From Clostridia bacterium (GTDB lineage Bacteria > Bacillota > Clostridia > Oscillospirales > Butyricicoccaceae): 17,202 nucleotides of DNA. This document shows, in pieces, positions 5,440 to 12,554 of this stretch. Where the stretch lies: positions 1 through 17,202 of the forward strand of contig JAFQKM010000213.1 of NCBI GenBank assembly GCA_017396925.1, in the 5' to 3' direction. The notes beneath the pieces are model-generated. The model worked only from the letters and a program-made list of their open reading frames with translations. It did no database searches and was not told the DNA's origin. Position 1 is the first letter of the stretch. Each line of letters begins with the position of its first letter. The translations under genes were made by a program, and so were the position numbers.

Positions 5440-5766
5440 TTAAAAAAGCAAAAGTCCAAGGCCGTAGCTGAAGGCATTGGCCAGAATGGCAAACAGAAAC
5501 GGATTTTTCAGCTGTTCCGAACAGGCCCGCAGCCAGAATCCCTCGGTCAAAACAGCAGCCAGCTCCAGCACCGCCGTCACCGGCACTTGAGGCCAGCCGA
5601 ATCGGCCGACGGCGGTATGGTGGGCCAGCACCACGGCCGGATTGGTGAGGATATTGACCAGCGCGATAAGGGTCAGCTCCCGCTTGCCGCGCAGGCCCCA
5701 CAGCAGGGCGAATCCCCCTTCAAAGAGCAGGGTGAGCAGCAGAGAGACGGCAAGGATCTTCAGCAT
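5440..5766 (-). CDS. Small polytopic membrane protein, unknown
   Basis: This 108-residue hydrophobic protein has about three to four membrane segments. It starts MLKILAVSLLLTLLFEGGFA and contains ALVNILTNPAVV and the Glu-bearing ELAAVLTEGFWLRA. The acidic residues within helices (Glu16 and the two Glu near residues 67-75) and NILTNP look conserved rather than random, but I cannot name the family. The ATG at 5766 overlaps the end of the MFS gene (stop 5762-5760) by 7 bases. GGGAGGAG lies 5 bases upstream, so translation is coupled. Confidence 0.75.
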   Translation of the reverse strand: MLKILAVSLLLTLLFEGGFALLWGLRGKRELTLIALVNILTNPAVVLAHHTAVGRFGWPQVPVTAVLELAAVLTEGFWLRACSEQLKNPFLFAILANAFSYGLGLLLF

Positions 5767-6773
5767 GCGATCTCCTCCCGTCCCAGCGGCCACCACAGCA
5801 GAGCAAGGCTAAGCAGGGCGGCCAGCGCCTGTGCGATCGGGCTGCCCAGCAGGCTCGGCCATCCCATCCATGCCGGGAGATAGCCGACGAAAAGGCCAAA
5901 GGTCAGCAGGCCGAAGGCAAAGCCCTTGGCTCCCGGCGTCACCTTGGCCGCCGCCCAGAGGGTGATCGGCATGGTCATATTGAAGCAGAAGACGGCCAGC
6001 GTGCCCAAGATGGGCGTCGAACCGAAGAGATAGAGCATGGCTGCCGCCGAAAGGGAGAGCAGGGACGCCTTGCGCGGGGTCAGCCGATCGGCCAGAAATC
6101 CGCCGGCCGTCTTGCCCAGCACCAGCGCAAGGGTCAGAGCGACCGCCCAGTTCCCCTCGCCCTTCCATGGGAAGCTCTGCTGCATCCCCATATAGGCGCG
6201 CAGGACGACCACCAGAAAGAGGGGGATCAGCGGCCCATAGCCGCGCGCCGGCGTCGGGTCGATGGGGGCGTTGCCCGAAGGCTTGCCTGCCAGCATCAGG
6301 GTCGCAATGGCCAGCAGGATCAGCCCCACAGGGGCGATCCACAGATCGGGGGATGTGCCGTGGCCCCATCGGGTGCCGATAAAGAGGCCCAGCGCACCCG
6401 GCGAGACAAATACGCCCAGCGCCGCTGCCTTGGTTTGGCTGTGGTTGAGCACATCGATGCCGCCGCCCAGATGAAAGAGGGCGTTGCCCACACCGGCCGT
6501 CACGGCGGTCAGCATAGGGATCTGGCTCAGATAGGCCAGCGCCACCAGCAGGCAGCCGCCGGCGGCTGCCCAGCCGTTGCGGTCGAGCTTATCGGCCAGC
6601 AGGCCTAAGGGCATCTGCAGGGCAAAGGCACAGAAATTATAAAAGAGCAGGCACAAAGCCAGATCCCCCGCATCTGCCATCGTGCGGAAGACCAGAAAGG
6701 CACAGCTGAGGTCGACCCAGAAGTGGGCCGCGCTGTAGAGGGCCAGCTTTGTGCCGCGGGATGCGCGCATCAT
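5760..6773 (-). CDS. MFS-like membrane transporter
   Basis: The protein has 337 residues and about 10-11 hydrophobic helices. LQMPLGLLADKLDRNGW (about residues 52-68) is an MFS loop 2-3 type signature (G-x-x-x-D-K/R), and GGFLADRLTPRK in the second half mirrors it. The length is short for the superfamily (usually near 400), so one or two helices may be missing. The substrate is unknown. The start is taken at the ATG 6773, which overlaps the xth stop as ATGA; no strong ribosome site precedes it, so it probably relies on re-initiation. A TTG at 6797 further upstream is an alternative start without a better site. Confidence 0.8.
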   Translation of the reverse strand: MMRASRGTKLALYSAAHFWVDLSCAFLVFRTMADAGDLALCLLFYNFCAFALQMPLGLLADKLDRNGWAAAGGCLLVALAYLSQIPMLTAVTAGVGNALFHLGGGIDVLNHSQTKAAALGVFVSPGALGLFIGTRWGHGTSPDLWIAPVGLILLAIATLMLAGKPSGNAPIDPTPARGYGPLIPLFLVVVLRAYMGMQQSFPWKGEGNWAVALTLALVLGKTAGGFLADRLTPRKASLLSLSAAAMLYLFGSTPILGTLAVFCFNMTMPITLWAAAKVTPGAKGFAFGLLTFGLFVGYLPAWMGWPSLLGSPIAQALAALLSLALLWWPLGREEIAC

Positions 6774-7522
6774 TTTAACAGCAGCTCGACCGGGCAATGG
6801 TCGCTGCCCATGACGTCGCTGTGGATGACGGCATCCTCCATGCGGTCACGCAGACGCTCGGAGACGATGAAATAGTCGATGCGCCATCCGGCGTTGTTCT
6901 TGCGGGCATTGAAGCGATAGCTCCACCAGCTGTAGGCGCCGGTCAGGTCGGGATAGAAGTGGCGGAAGGAATCGACAAAGCCGGCCCCCAGCAGCTCGGT
7001 CATCTTGCCGCGCTCTTCATCCGAAAAGCCGGCATTTTTGCGGTTGGAGGAAGGATTCTTGAGGTCGATCTCCTTGTGGGCAACATTGAGGTCGCCGCAG
7101 AGGATGACCGGCTTTTTCCCGTCCAGTGCGCAGAGGTAGGCGCGGAAATCGTTTTCCCACTGCATACGGTAGTCGAGGCGCTTGAGGCCGTCCTGTGCGT
7201 TGGGGGTATAGCAGCAGACCAGATAGAAATCGTCATACTCGGCTGTGATGACACGGCCCTCGTGGTCGTGCTCGTCGATGCCCAGGCCATAGGTGACGGC
7301 GATGGGTTGGGCCTTTGTGAAGATGGCGGTGCCCGAATAGCCCTTCTTGTCGGCATAATTCCAGAACTGGTGGTAGCCGGGCAGGTCAAGATCGATCTGG
7401 CCGGCCTGCAGCTTGGTCTCCTGCAGGCAGAGCATATCGGGATCGGCCGCGGCCACAAAATCGGTAAAGCCCTTGCCGACGCAGGCGCGCAGACCGTTGA
7501 CATTCCAGGATATCAGTTTCAT
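6770..7522 (-). CDS. xth: Exodeoxyribonuclease III (AP endonuclease)
   Basis: This 250-residue enzyme of the EEP nuclease fold cuts DNA 5' to abasic sites and removes 3' blocking groups in base excision repair. The family motifs are all present: WNVNGLRA (6-13), LQETK with metal ligand Glu35, YTPNAQ with Tyr105, GDLNVAH with Asp144 and Asn146, RIDYF with Asp216, and the catalytic SDHCP pair Asp241-His242. The start is at ATG 7522 because AAAGGAG lies 9 bases before it; an upstream GTG would include that site. It heads a leftward operon with four membrane or exported proteins, an unusual partnership. Confidence 0.95.
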   Translation of the reverse strand: MKLISWNVNGLRACVGKGFTDFVAAADPDMLCLQETKLQAGQIDLDLPGYHQFWNYADKKGYSGTAIFTKAQPIAVTYGLGIDEHDHEGRVITAEYDDFYLVCCYTPNAQDGLKRLDYRMQWENDFRAYLCALDGKKPVILCGDLNVAHKEIDLKNPSSNRKNAGFSDEERGKMTELLGAGFVDSFRHFYPDLTGAYSWWSYRFNARKNNAGWRIDYFIVSERLRDRMEDAVIHSDVMGSDHCPVELLLK

Positions 7523-7557
7523 ATATAAACGCTCCTTTAACACAGTAGTATGGATAT

Positions 7558-7586
7558 ACTATAACATACTTTCGCCGGATTGTATA
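7558..7586 (-). promoter_or_regulatory. Promoter of the xth operon
   Basis: On the minus strand, TATACA (7586-7581) and TATAGT (7563-7558) are spaced by 17 bases. The -35 is weak (4 of 6). The predicted start is about 30 bases before the ATG at 7522. Confidence 0.45.
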
Positions 7587-7641
7587 TCGGAAACCGTGTT
7601 ACTGTTCAGACGCAGCCCGAAGGCCGTTTGTTCCCCGTAAA

Positions 7642-7668
7642 CAGACAAAAAAGCCCCGCCGATCTCTC
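7642..7668 (+). repeat. Truncated second copy of the nifJ terminator
   Basis: The stretch CAGACAAAAAAGCCCCGCCG and the following ATCTCTC repeats the left half of the nifJ terminator at 7849-7877 (one A and one G shorter, one further mismatch) but lacks the right arm, so it cannot form the hairpin. It looks like a local duplication or a decayed element. Confidence 0.55.
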
Positions 7669-7718
7669 CTTAGAATCTTACAAATCATCAGAAGTTCCGT
7701 ATTTACCCTTTTGTTTGT

Positions 7719-7758
7719 AATTGGTTTTTCCACGGACATGCGCCGGGGAAAAACACAC
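7719..7758 (-). repeat. 40-bp dispersed palindromic repeat, copy 2
   Basis: The reverse complement of this stretch matches 3016-3055 at 38 of 40 bases. The differences are G to C and C to T in the stem, which break two pairs, so this copy is the more decayed hairpin. It lies in the gene-free gap between nifJ and xth. Confidence 0.8.
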
Positions 7759-7763
7759 GAACC

Positions 7764-7846
7764 CGCCGTGTTTTCCGCAGAAAACCGGCGAAATCCGCGT
7801 CGCAACGCGGAGCCAACCTAAATGGCAAAAAATCCGCAGATTTTTT
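7764..7846. other. Three consecutive hairpins, each with a CGCA loop
   Basis: Hairpin one is CGCCG-T-GTTTTC, loop CGCA, GAAAACCGGCG (7764-7790). Hairpin two is TCCGCGT, CGCA, ACGCGGA (7794-7811). Hairpin three is AAAAAATC, CGCA, GATTTTTT (7827-7846). The third has T runs on both strands and may be a second nifJ terminator. The same loop in three different stems suggests a composite repeat. The rest of the gap 7523-7931 holds the xth promoter, the 40-bp repeat and terminator copies, and no gene. Confidence 0.5.
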
Positions 7847-7853
7847 GTCAGAC

Positions 7854-7888
7854 AAAAAAAGGCCCCGCCGATCACTCGGCGGGGCCTT
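7854..7888 (-). terminator. Terminator of nifJ
   Basis: On the minus strand, AAGGCCCCGCCG (7888-7877) pairs perfectly with CGGCGGGGCCTT (7870-7859) around a 6-base loop and is followed by a run of T. It lies 43 bases past the nifJ stop codon. Confidence 0.9.
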
Positions 7889-7931
7889 GATGTTGATTTA
7901 AGCTGTGAACTTCAGCGCGGAAGGGAGGAGA

Positions 7932-10900
7932 TTAGTCCTGAGCCTTCTTAGCCAGACGCTCGTACTTAGCCTTAGCGGTTTCCTCAGCCAGCTTGAACAG
8001 ACGCTCAGCTCTCTCGGGGAATGTGCCGACCAGACGTGTGTAACGGGCTTCGTTCTTGATGAAGTCCTGATAAGAGCCTGTGGGAGCCTTGGAGTCGAGG
8101 ACGAAGGGATTCTTGCCCTCAGCTGCAACTCTGGGATCGAAACGGAACAGATGCCAGTAGCCGGCTTCGACAGCCTTCTTGATCTCCTTCTGGGAGTTGG
8201 TCATGCCGCCCTTGATGGAGTGCATCTCGCAGGGAGCGTAACCGATGACCAGCGAGGGACCATGGTAGCTTTCAGCCTCGACCAGAGCCTTGACTGTCTG
8301 CTGCTGGTTGGAGCCCATGCCGACCTGAGCAACGTAGACGTAGCCGTACTGCATTGCGATAGCAGCCAGATCCTTCTTGGCGATTTCCTTACCGGCAGCT
8401 GCGAACTGAGCAACCTGACCGATCTGGGTAGCCTTGGAAGCCTGACCACCTGTGTTGGAGTAAACTTCTGTGTCGAAGACGAAGACGTTGATATCCTCGC
8501 CGGAAGCCAGGACATGGTCCAGACCGCCGTAACCGATATCGTAAGCCCAGCCGTCGCCGCCGAAGATCCAGATGGACTTCTTCTGCAGGAAGTCCTTATT
8601 CTCGTAGATGGCCTTGCACAGATCGCAGCCATCCTGGGCGCCCTTCTCGATGATGGGCAGCAGGACCTTGATGGCCTCTTCGCACTTAGCTGCATCGTAC
8701 ATATTGTCGATCCAGTTCTGTGCAGCAGCCTTGACATCCTCGCACTCAGCCTTAGCAGCCAGCTCAGCCAGCTGGTTCTTCAGACGCAGTCTCATCTGCT
8801 TAACGGCTGTAGCCATACCGAGGCCGTATTCGGCGTTGTCCTCGAACAGGGAGTTGGCCCAAGCGGGACCCTTGCCAGCCTTGTTGACTGTGTAGGGCAT
8901 AGCGGGAGCGGAACCACCCCAGATGGAGGAGCAGCCTGTAGCGTTGGCAACATACATTCTATCGCCGAACAGCTGTGTGATCAGACGGGCATAAGCTGTC
9001 TCAACGCAGCCTGCGCAAGCACCGGAGAACTCGAGCAGGGGCTGCTTGAACTGAGAGCCCTTAACTGTGGAAACTGCGAAGGGCAGTTCCTTCTCGGTGA
9101 CGTTCTCGACGCAGTAGTCGAAGACTTCCTGCTGAGCGGCCTGAGACTCCTGGGGAACCATCGACAGAGCGCCAACGGGGCAAGCACCGACGCAGACGCC
9201 GCAGCCCATGCAGTCCAGAGGAGAAATGGTCATTGTGAACTGATATTCTTCACAGCCCTTACCGATCATCTGCTTTGTAGCCATAGCTGCGGGAGCATTC
9301 TTGACTTCGTCAGCATTCAGAGCGTAGGGACGGATTGTAGCATGCGAGCAGACGATTGCGCACTGGTTGCACTGGATGCACTTCTGTGCGTCCCAAGCGG
9401 GAACGTCAACTGCAACGCCGCGCTTCTCGTAAGCAGCGGAGCCGGAGGGGAATGTACCGTCTTCGCGGCCAACGAATGTGGAGACGGGCAGGTTGTCGCC
9501 CTTCTGCGCGTTGACGGGGATCAGGATCTCCTCGACGAACTTGACCAGGTCAGCTCTGTTGCCCTTGACAACGGGAGCGACTGTGTCGTCGGCCAGATCA
9601 GCCCATGCAGCAGGAACATCGATCTTGACCAGAGCGTCTACGCCGGCGTCGATCGCCTTGTAGTTCATCTGGACAACATCCTCGCCCTTCTTGCTGTAGG
9701 ACTTCTTGGCAGCTGCCTTCATGTAGCCAACAGCTTCCTCGATGGGAATAATGTCGGCCAGCTTGAAGAATGCAGACTGGAGGATTGTGTTGGTACGCTT
9801 GCCCATGCCGATCTCGCGGGCCAGGTCGATCGCGTTAACTGTATAGAAGTTGATGTTGTTCTTGGCGATGTAAGCCTTCATCTTGTTGGGCAGGTGAGCC
9901 TCAACTTCAGCGGGTGTCCACTGTGTGTTCAGCAGGAATGTACCGCCGGGCTTAACATCCTCGACCATGTCGTACTTACCGACATAGGAGGGGTTGTGGC
10001 AAGCGACGAAGTCTGCCTGGGTGATGTAGTAGGGAGACTTGATCTGGTTGTCACCGAAGCGCAGGTGGGAAACTGTGATACCACCGGTCTTCTTGGAGTC
10101 GTATGCGAAGTAAGCCTGAGCCTTCTTGTCTGTGTGGTCACCGATGATCTTGATGGAGTTCTTGTTGGCACCAACAGTACCATCGCCGCCCAGACCCCAG
10201 AACTTGCAGGAAACTGTGCCTGCAGCAGCGGTGTCGGGAGCGGGCTTGATTTCCAGAGACAGGTTTGTAACGTCATCGTTGATACCAACGACGAAGTTCT
10301 TCTTGGGCTCTGCAGCCTTCAGGTTCTCGTAAACGGCGAAGATGTTCGAAGGAGGTGTATCCTTGGAACCCAGACCGTAACGGCCGCCGACCAGAACGTC
10401 GACCTTGACGCCTTCTGTAGCCAGAGCAGTTACGACATCCTGATACAGGGGCTCGCCCATGGAGCCGGGCTCCTTGGTGCGGTCCAGAACAGCGATGCGC
10501 TTGACTGTCTTGGGCAGAGCAGCAGCGAACTTGGAAGCGACGAAGGGACGGAACAGGCGGATCTTGACCAGACCGACCTTCTCGCCCTGAGCCATCTTGT
10601 AGTCGATGACTTCTTCGATTGTGTCAACGACAGAGCCCATAGCGATGATGACGTCCTCGGCATCCTCTGCGCCGTAGTAGTCATACAGACCGTAGTTTGT
10701 GCCGATCTTCTCGTTGACCTTGCCCATGTACTCTTCGACGATGGCAGGCAGGTTGTTGTAGAAGCTGTTGGAAGCTTCCTTAGCCTGGAAGAAGATATCG
10801 GGGTTCTGAGCTGTACCGCGCTGGACGGGATGCTCAGGATTCAGAGCGTGGTCGCGGAAAGCCTTAACAGCGTCCATGTCGACCATTTCCTTCAGGTCTT

Positions 10901-11468
10901 CATAGTCCCAGATCGCGATCTTCTGGATCTCGTGGGATGTACGGAAACCATCGAAGAAGTGCAGGAAGGGAACGCGGCCCTTAATTGTTGCCAGGTGAGC
11001 AACAGCGCCGAGGTCCATAGCTTCCTGGGGGTTTGTGGAAGCCAGCATTGCAAAGCCGGTCTGGCGGCAAGCCATAACGTCCTGATGATCGCCGAAGATC
11101 GACAGAGCGTGGGAAGCCAAAGCACGAGCCGAGCAGTGGATGACGCAGGGCAGCAGCTCGCCGGCGATCTTGTACATATTGGGGATCATCAGCAGCAGGC
11201 CCTGAGAGGCTGTGTATGTGGTTGTCAGAGCACCGGCAGCCAGGGAGCCGTGAACAGCACCGGCTGCGCCGCCCTCGGACTGCATCTCAACCAGACGGAC
11301 TTCCTGGCCGAAGATGTTCTTCAGACCGTTGGCAGCCCACTGATCGGTATAGTCAGCCATGGGGGACGAAGGTGTGATGGGGAAGATAGCAGCTACGTCT
11401 GTAAATGCATACGAAACGTGAGCGGCAGCTTCGTTACCATCCATAGTTTTCATTTTTCTTACTACCAT
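7932..11468 (-). CDS. nifJ: Pyruvate:ferredoxin (flavodoxin) oxidoreductase
   Basis: This 1178-residue single-chain enzyme oxidises pyruvate with CoA to acetyl-CoA and CO2 and passes electrons to ferredoxin or flavodoxin, a central step in anaerobic fermentation. All domains of the fused enzyme are present in order: the N-terminal pyruvate/TPP domain (TPSSPMADY near 32-40), domain II, the gamma domain, a ferredoxin domain with two 4Fe-4S motifs (Cys697, 700, 703, 707 and Cys753, 756, 759, 763), and the C-terminal TPP domain with GDGWAYDIGYGGLDH from 971 and SNTGGQASKA. The proximal cluster ligands Cys818, Cys821, Cys846 and Cys1080 are kept. The start is at ATG 11468 with AAGGAGGAG 10 bases upstream. 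It has its own promoter (11530-11558) and terminator, so it is a single-gene unit. The codons TTA, CTA and TCA are absent, consistent with strong expression. Confidence 0.97.
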   Translation of the reverse strand: MVVRKMKTMDGNEAAAHVSYAFTDVAAIFPITPSSPMADYTDQWAANGLKNIFGQEVRLVEMQSEGGAAGAVHGSLAAGALTTTYTASQGLLLMIPNMYKIAGELLPCVIHCSARALASHALSIFGDHQDVMACRQTGFAMLASTNPQEAMDLGAVAHLATIKGRVPFLHFFDGFRTSHEIQKIAIWDYEDLKEMVDMDAVKAFRDHALNPEHPVQRGTAQNPDIFFQAKEASNSFYNNLPAIVEEYMGKVNEKIGTNYGLYDYYGAEDAEDVIIAMGSVVDTIEEVIDYKMAQGEKVGLVKIRLFRPFVASKFAAALPKTVKRIAVLDRTKEPGSMGEPLYQDVVTALATEGVKVDVLVGGRYGLGSKDTPPSNIFAVYENLKAAEPKKNFVVGINDDVTNLSLEIKPAPDTAAAGTVSCKFWGLGGDGTVGANKNSIKIIGDHTDKKAQAYFAYDSKKTGGITVSHLRFGDNQIKSPYYITQADFVACHNPSYVGKYDMVEDVKPGGTFLLNTQWTPAEVEAHLPNKMKAYIAKNNINFYTVNAIDLAREIGMGKRTNTILQSAFFKLADIIPIEEAVGYMKAAAKKSYSKKGEDVVQMNYKAIDAGVDALVKIDVPAAWADLADDTVAPVVKGNRADLVKFVEEILIPVNAQKGDNLPVSTFVGREDGTFPSGSAAYEKRGVAVDVPAWDAQKCIQCNQCAIVCSHATIRPYALNADEVKNAPAAMATKQMIGKGCEEYQFTMTISPLDCMGCGVCVGACPVGALSMVPQESQAAQQEVFDYCVENVTEKELPFAVSTVKGSQFKQPLLEFSGACAGCVETAYARLITQLFGDRMYVANATGCSSIWGGSAPAMPYTVNKAGKGPAWANSLFEDNAEYGLGMATAVKQMRLRLKNQLAELAAKAECEDVKAAAQNWIDNMYDAAKCEEAIKVLLPIIEKGAQDGCDLCKAIYENKDFLQKKSIWIFGGDGWAYDIGYGGLDHVLASGEDINVFVFDTEVYSNTGGQASKATQIGQVAQFAAAGKEIAKKDLAAIAMQYGYVYVAQVGMGSNQQQTVKALVEAESYHGPSLVIGYAPCEMHSIKGGMTNSQKEIKKAVEAGYWHLFRFDPRVAAEGKNPFVLDSKAPTGSYQDFIKNEARYTRLVGTFPERAERLFKLAEETAKAKYERLAKKAQD

Positions 11469-11529
11469 GATGGGATTTCTCCTCCTTCATAATTTTATGG
11501 TTAAAAATAAAAAACCCTAAACCACATTT

Positions 11530-11558
11530 ATTTTATCAAAGTTTATGGGGGATGTAAA
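11530..11558 (-). promoter_or_regulatory. Promoter of nifJ
   Basis: On the minus strand, TTTACA (11558-11553) and TAAAAT (11535-11530) are spaced by 17 bases, one mismatch each from consensus. The leader of about 55 bases before the ATG is AT-rich. No clear Rex operator palindrome was found in it. Confidence 0.65.
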
Positions 11559-11670
11559 CTCCTTTCCGAATAATTTCGATATGAAAATTTTATAAATCCC
11601 CCGTCTTTCTTCCGTTTTCTTTATCATCATGAAGTATTTTGAGGGGTTTGGGCGGAAAGCTCTGTCCTGC

Positions 11671-11699
11671 TTGACAGGCGGCCTATACCGTGATATACT
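11671..11699 (+). promoter_or_regulatory. Near-consensus promoter for the gene at 11749
   Basis: A perfect TTGACA (11671-11676), 17 bases and TATACT (11694-11699) preceded by TGA form a very strong promoter. Because it lies downstream of an in-frame ATG at 11629, that ATG cannot be the start for this transcript. Confidence 0.85.
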
Positions 11700-11748
11700 T
11701 AAGTTGCAAGTAATAAAAAATATCATTGATATGGAAAGGAGCTGCGAT

Positions 11749-12447
11749 ATGTACCCCATTTTCCGAAAGACGCTCCGCACCGGCCTGACCCTGCTGGCGG
11801 CCTTTTTCCTGCTCTACTGTCTGTTCGAGCGCCCCATACGCATCTGGCAGCCCGAGGCTTCCGGCGGCGATCTCGATATCGTCATCAAAGAGACCGTCGA
11901 GCTGGAGGGCGAGACCCTGATCTTCGACTATGCCGTGCCCCAATACAGCGGCCTTGAAAGTCTGGTCGCCGCTTCCGACCGTATCCTGGTCGGCGAATAC
12001 GGCCGCGACGGGCAGTTCACCCCTTCCGAAGCCCTCAAGGGCGATATGGGCGGCCCTTTTCCCATCCATTTTCCGGTTGAGCCGACCTACACCGCCCACC
12101 TATCGGAAGAAGGCAAAACCGTCGATGTCGAGCTGACCGCCCCCTCTCCCCTGCGCCATGACTTCAACTCGGCCCTCAATGGCCCCAAGCTGGTCTTTCT
12201 ACGGCTGGATACGCAGCAGGGCTATGTACCGGTGGGCGACCCGTGGATCGCCGATGTCTACACCAACGAAAAGCTGGCCACCCGTTCCCGGCTGAGCGGC
12301 AGCCATGAAGTCGCCGCAATCGCCGAAGGGGAGACCGAATATGCCCACTACCGCAAAAAAGTCGTCTATCAGAACCTCAGCCGTCCCAAAACCGATGAAT
12401 TTCTGAATGATCTGACCTTACAGGATATCCGAAATGCCGCGCAGTAA
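11749..12447 (+). CDS. Membrane-anchored extracytoplasmic protein, unknown
   Basis: This 232-residue protein begins MYPIFRKTLRTGLTLLAAFF with one hydrophobic segment (about 10-27) that acts as signal or anchor. The rest is a soluble, mainly beta-type domain containing VAASDRILVGEYGRDGQF and PKLVFLRLDTQQGYVPVGD. The phrase ILVGEY followed by a later PKLVFL resembles small secreted Firmicute domains that occur on lipoproteins, but I cannot name a family. No clear lipobox is seen. The ATG at 11749 is chosen because AAAGGAG stands 7 bases before it and the promoter lies just upstream. It is expressed alone; its stop codon lies in the loop of its own terminator. Confidence 0.75.
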   Translation: MYPIFRKTLRTGLTLLAAFFLLYCLFERPIRIWQPEASGGDLDIVIKETVELEGETLIFDYAVPQYSGLESLVAASDRILVGEYGRDGQFTPSEALKGDMGGPFPIHFPVEPTYTAHLSEEGKTVDVELTAPSPLRHDFNSALNGPKLVFLRLDTQQGYVPVGDPWIADVYTNEKLATRSRLSGSHEVAAIAEGETEYAHYRKKVVYQNLSRPKTDEFLNDLTLQDIRNAAQ

Positions 12448-12461
12448 CCGCGCGGCATTTC
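12431..12461 (+). terminator. Terminator overlapping the end of the 11749 gene
   Basis: GAAATGCCGCGC (12431-12442) and GCGCGGCATTTC (12450-12461) form a perfect 12-bp stem, with the TAA stop codon in the 7-base loop. The T-rich tail is interrupted (ATTTCTTACTTTTT). Confidence 0.75.
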
Positions 12462-12482
12462 TTACTTTTTCCGCCGGCTGTC

Positions 12483-12511
12483 TTGCTATTTATCGACCGA
12501 TACAGTATAAT
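12483..12511 (+). promoter_or_regulatory. Promoter of comM
   Basis: TTGCTA (12483-12488) and a perfect TATAAT (12506-12511) are spaced by 17 bases. It lies 43 bases before the comM start. Confidence 0.75.
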
Positions 12512-12554
12512 AAAACCAAACACTTGTTTCTATTTTTGATTGCGAGGTGGCCTT

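Noticed and set aside
6774..6797. TTG start at 6797 for the MFS-like gene
   Set aside because: It would overlap xth by 28 bases without a ribosome site; the ATGA overlap at 6773 is the usual coupled arrangement.
6797..7528. A 243-codon plus-strand frame across xth
   Set aside because: Aligned antisense shadow of a gene with all exonuclease III motifs.
7905..11492. A 1195-codon open frame on the plus strand covering nifJ
   Set aside because: It is in exact codon register with nifJ and exists because nifJ avoids TTA, CTA and TCA. It has no ribosome site or recognisable domain.
11459..11530. Possible Rex operator upstream of nifJ
   Set aside because: The AT-rich leader has GGTT and AACC pieces but no TTGTnAnnnnnnTnACAA-like palindrome.
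11629..11748. Upstream ATG extension of the 11749 gene
   Set aside because: A near-perfect promoter lies between this ATG and the start with a ribosome site, so the extension is not in the transcript.
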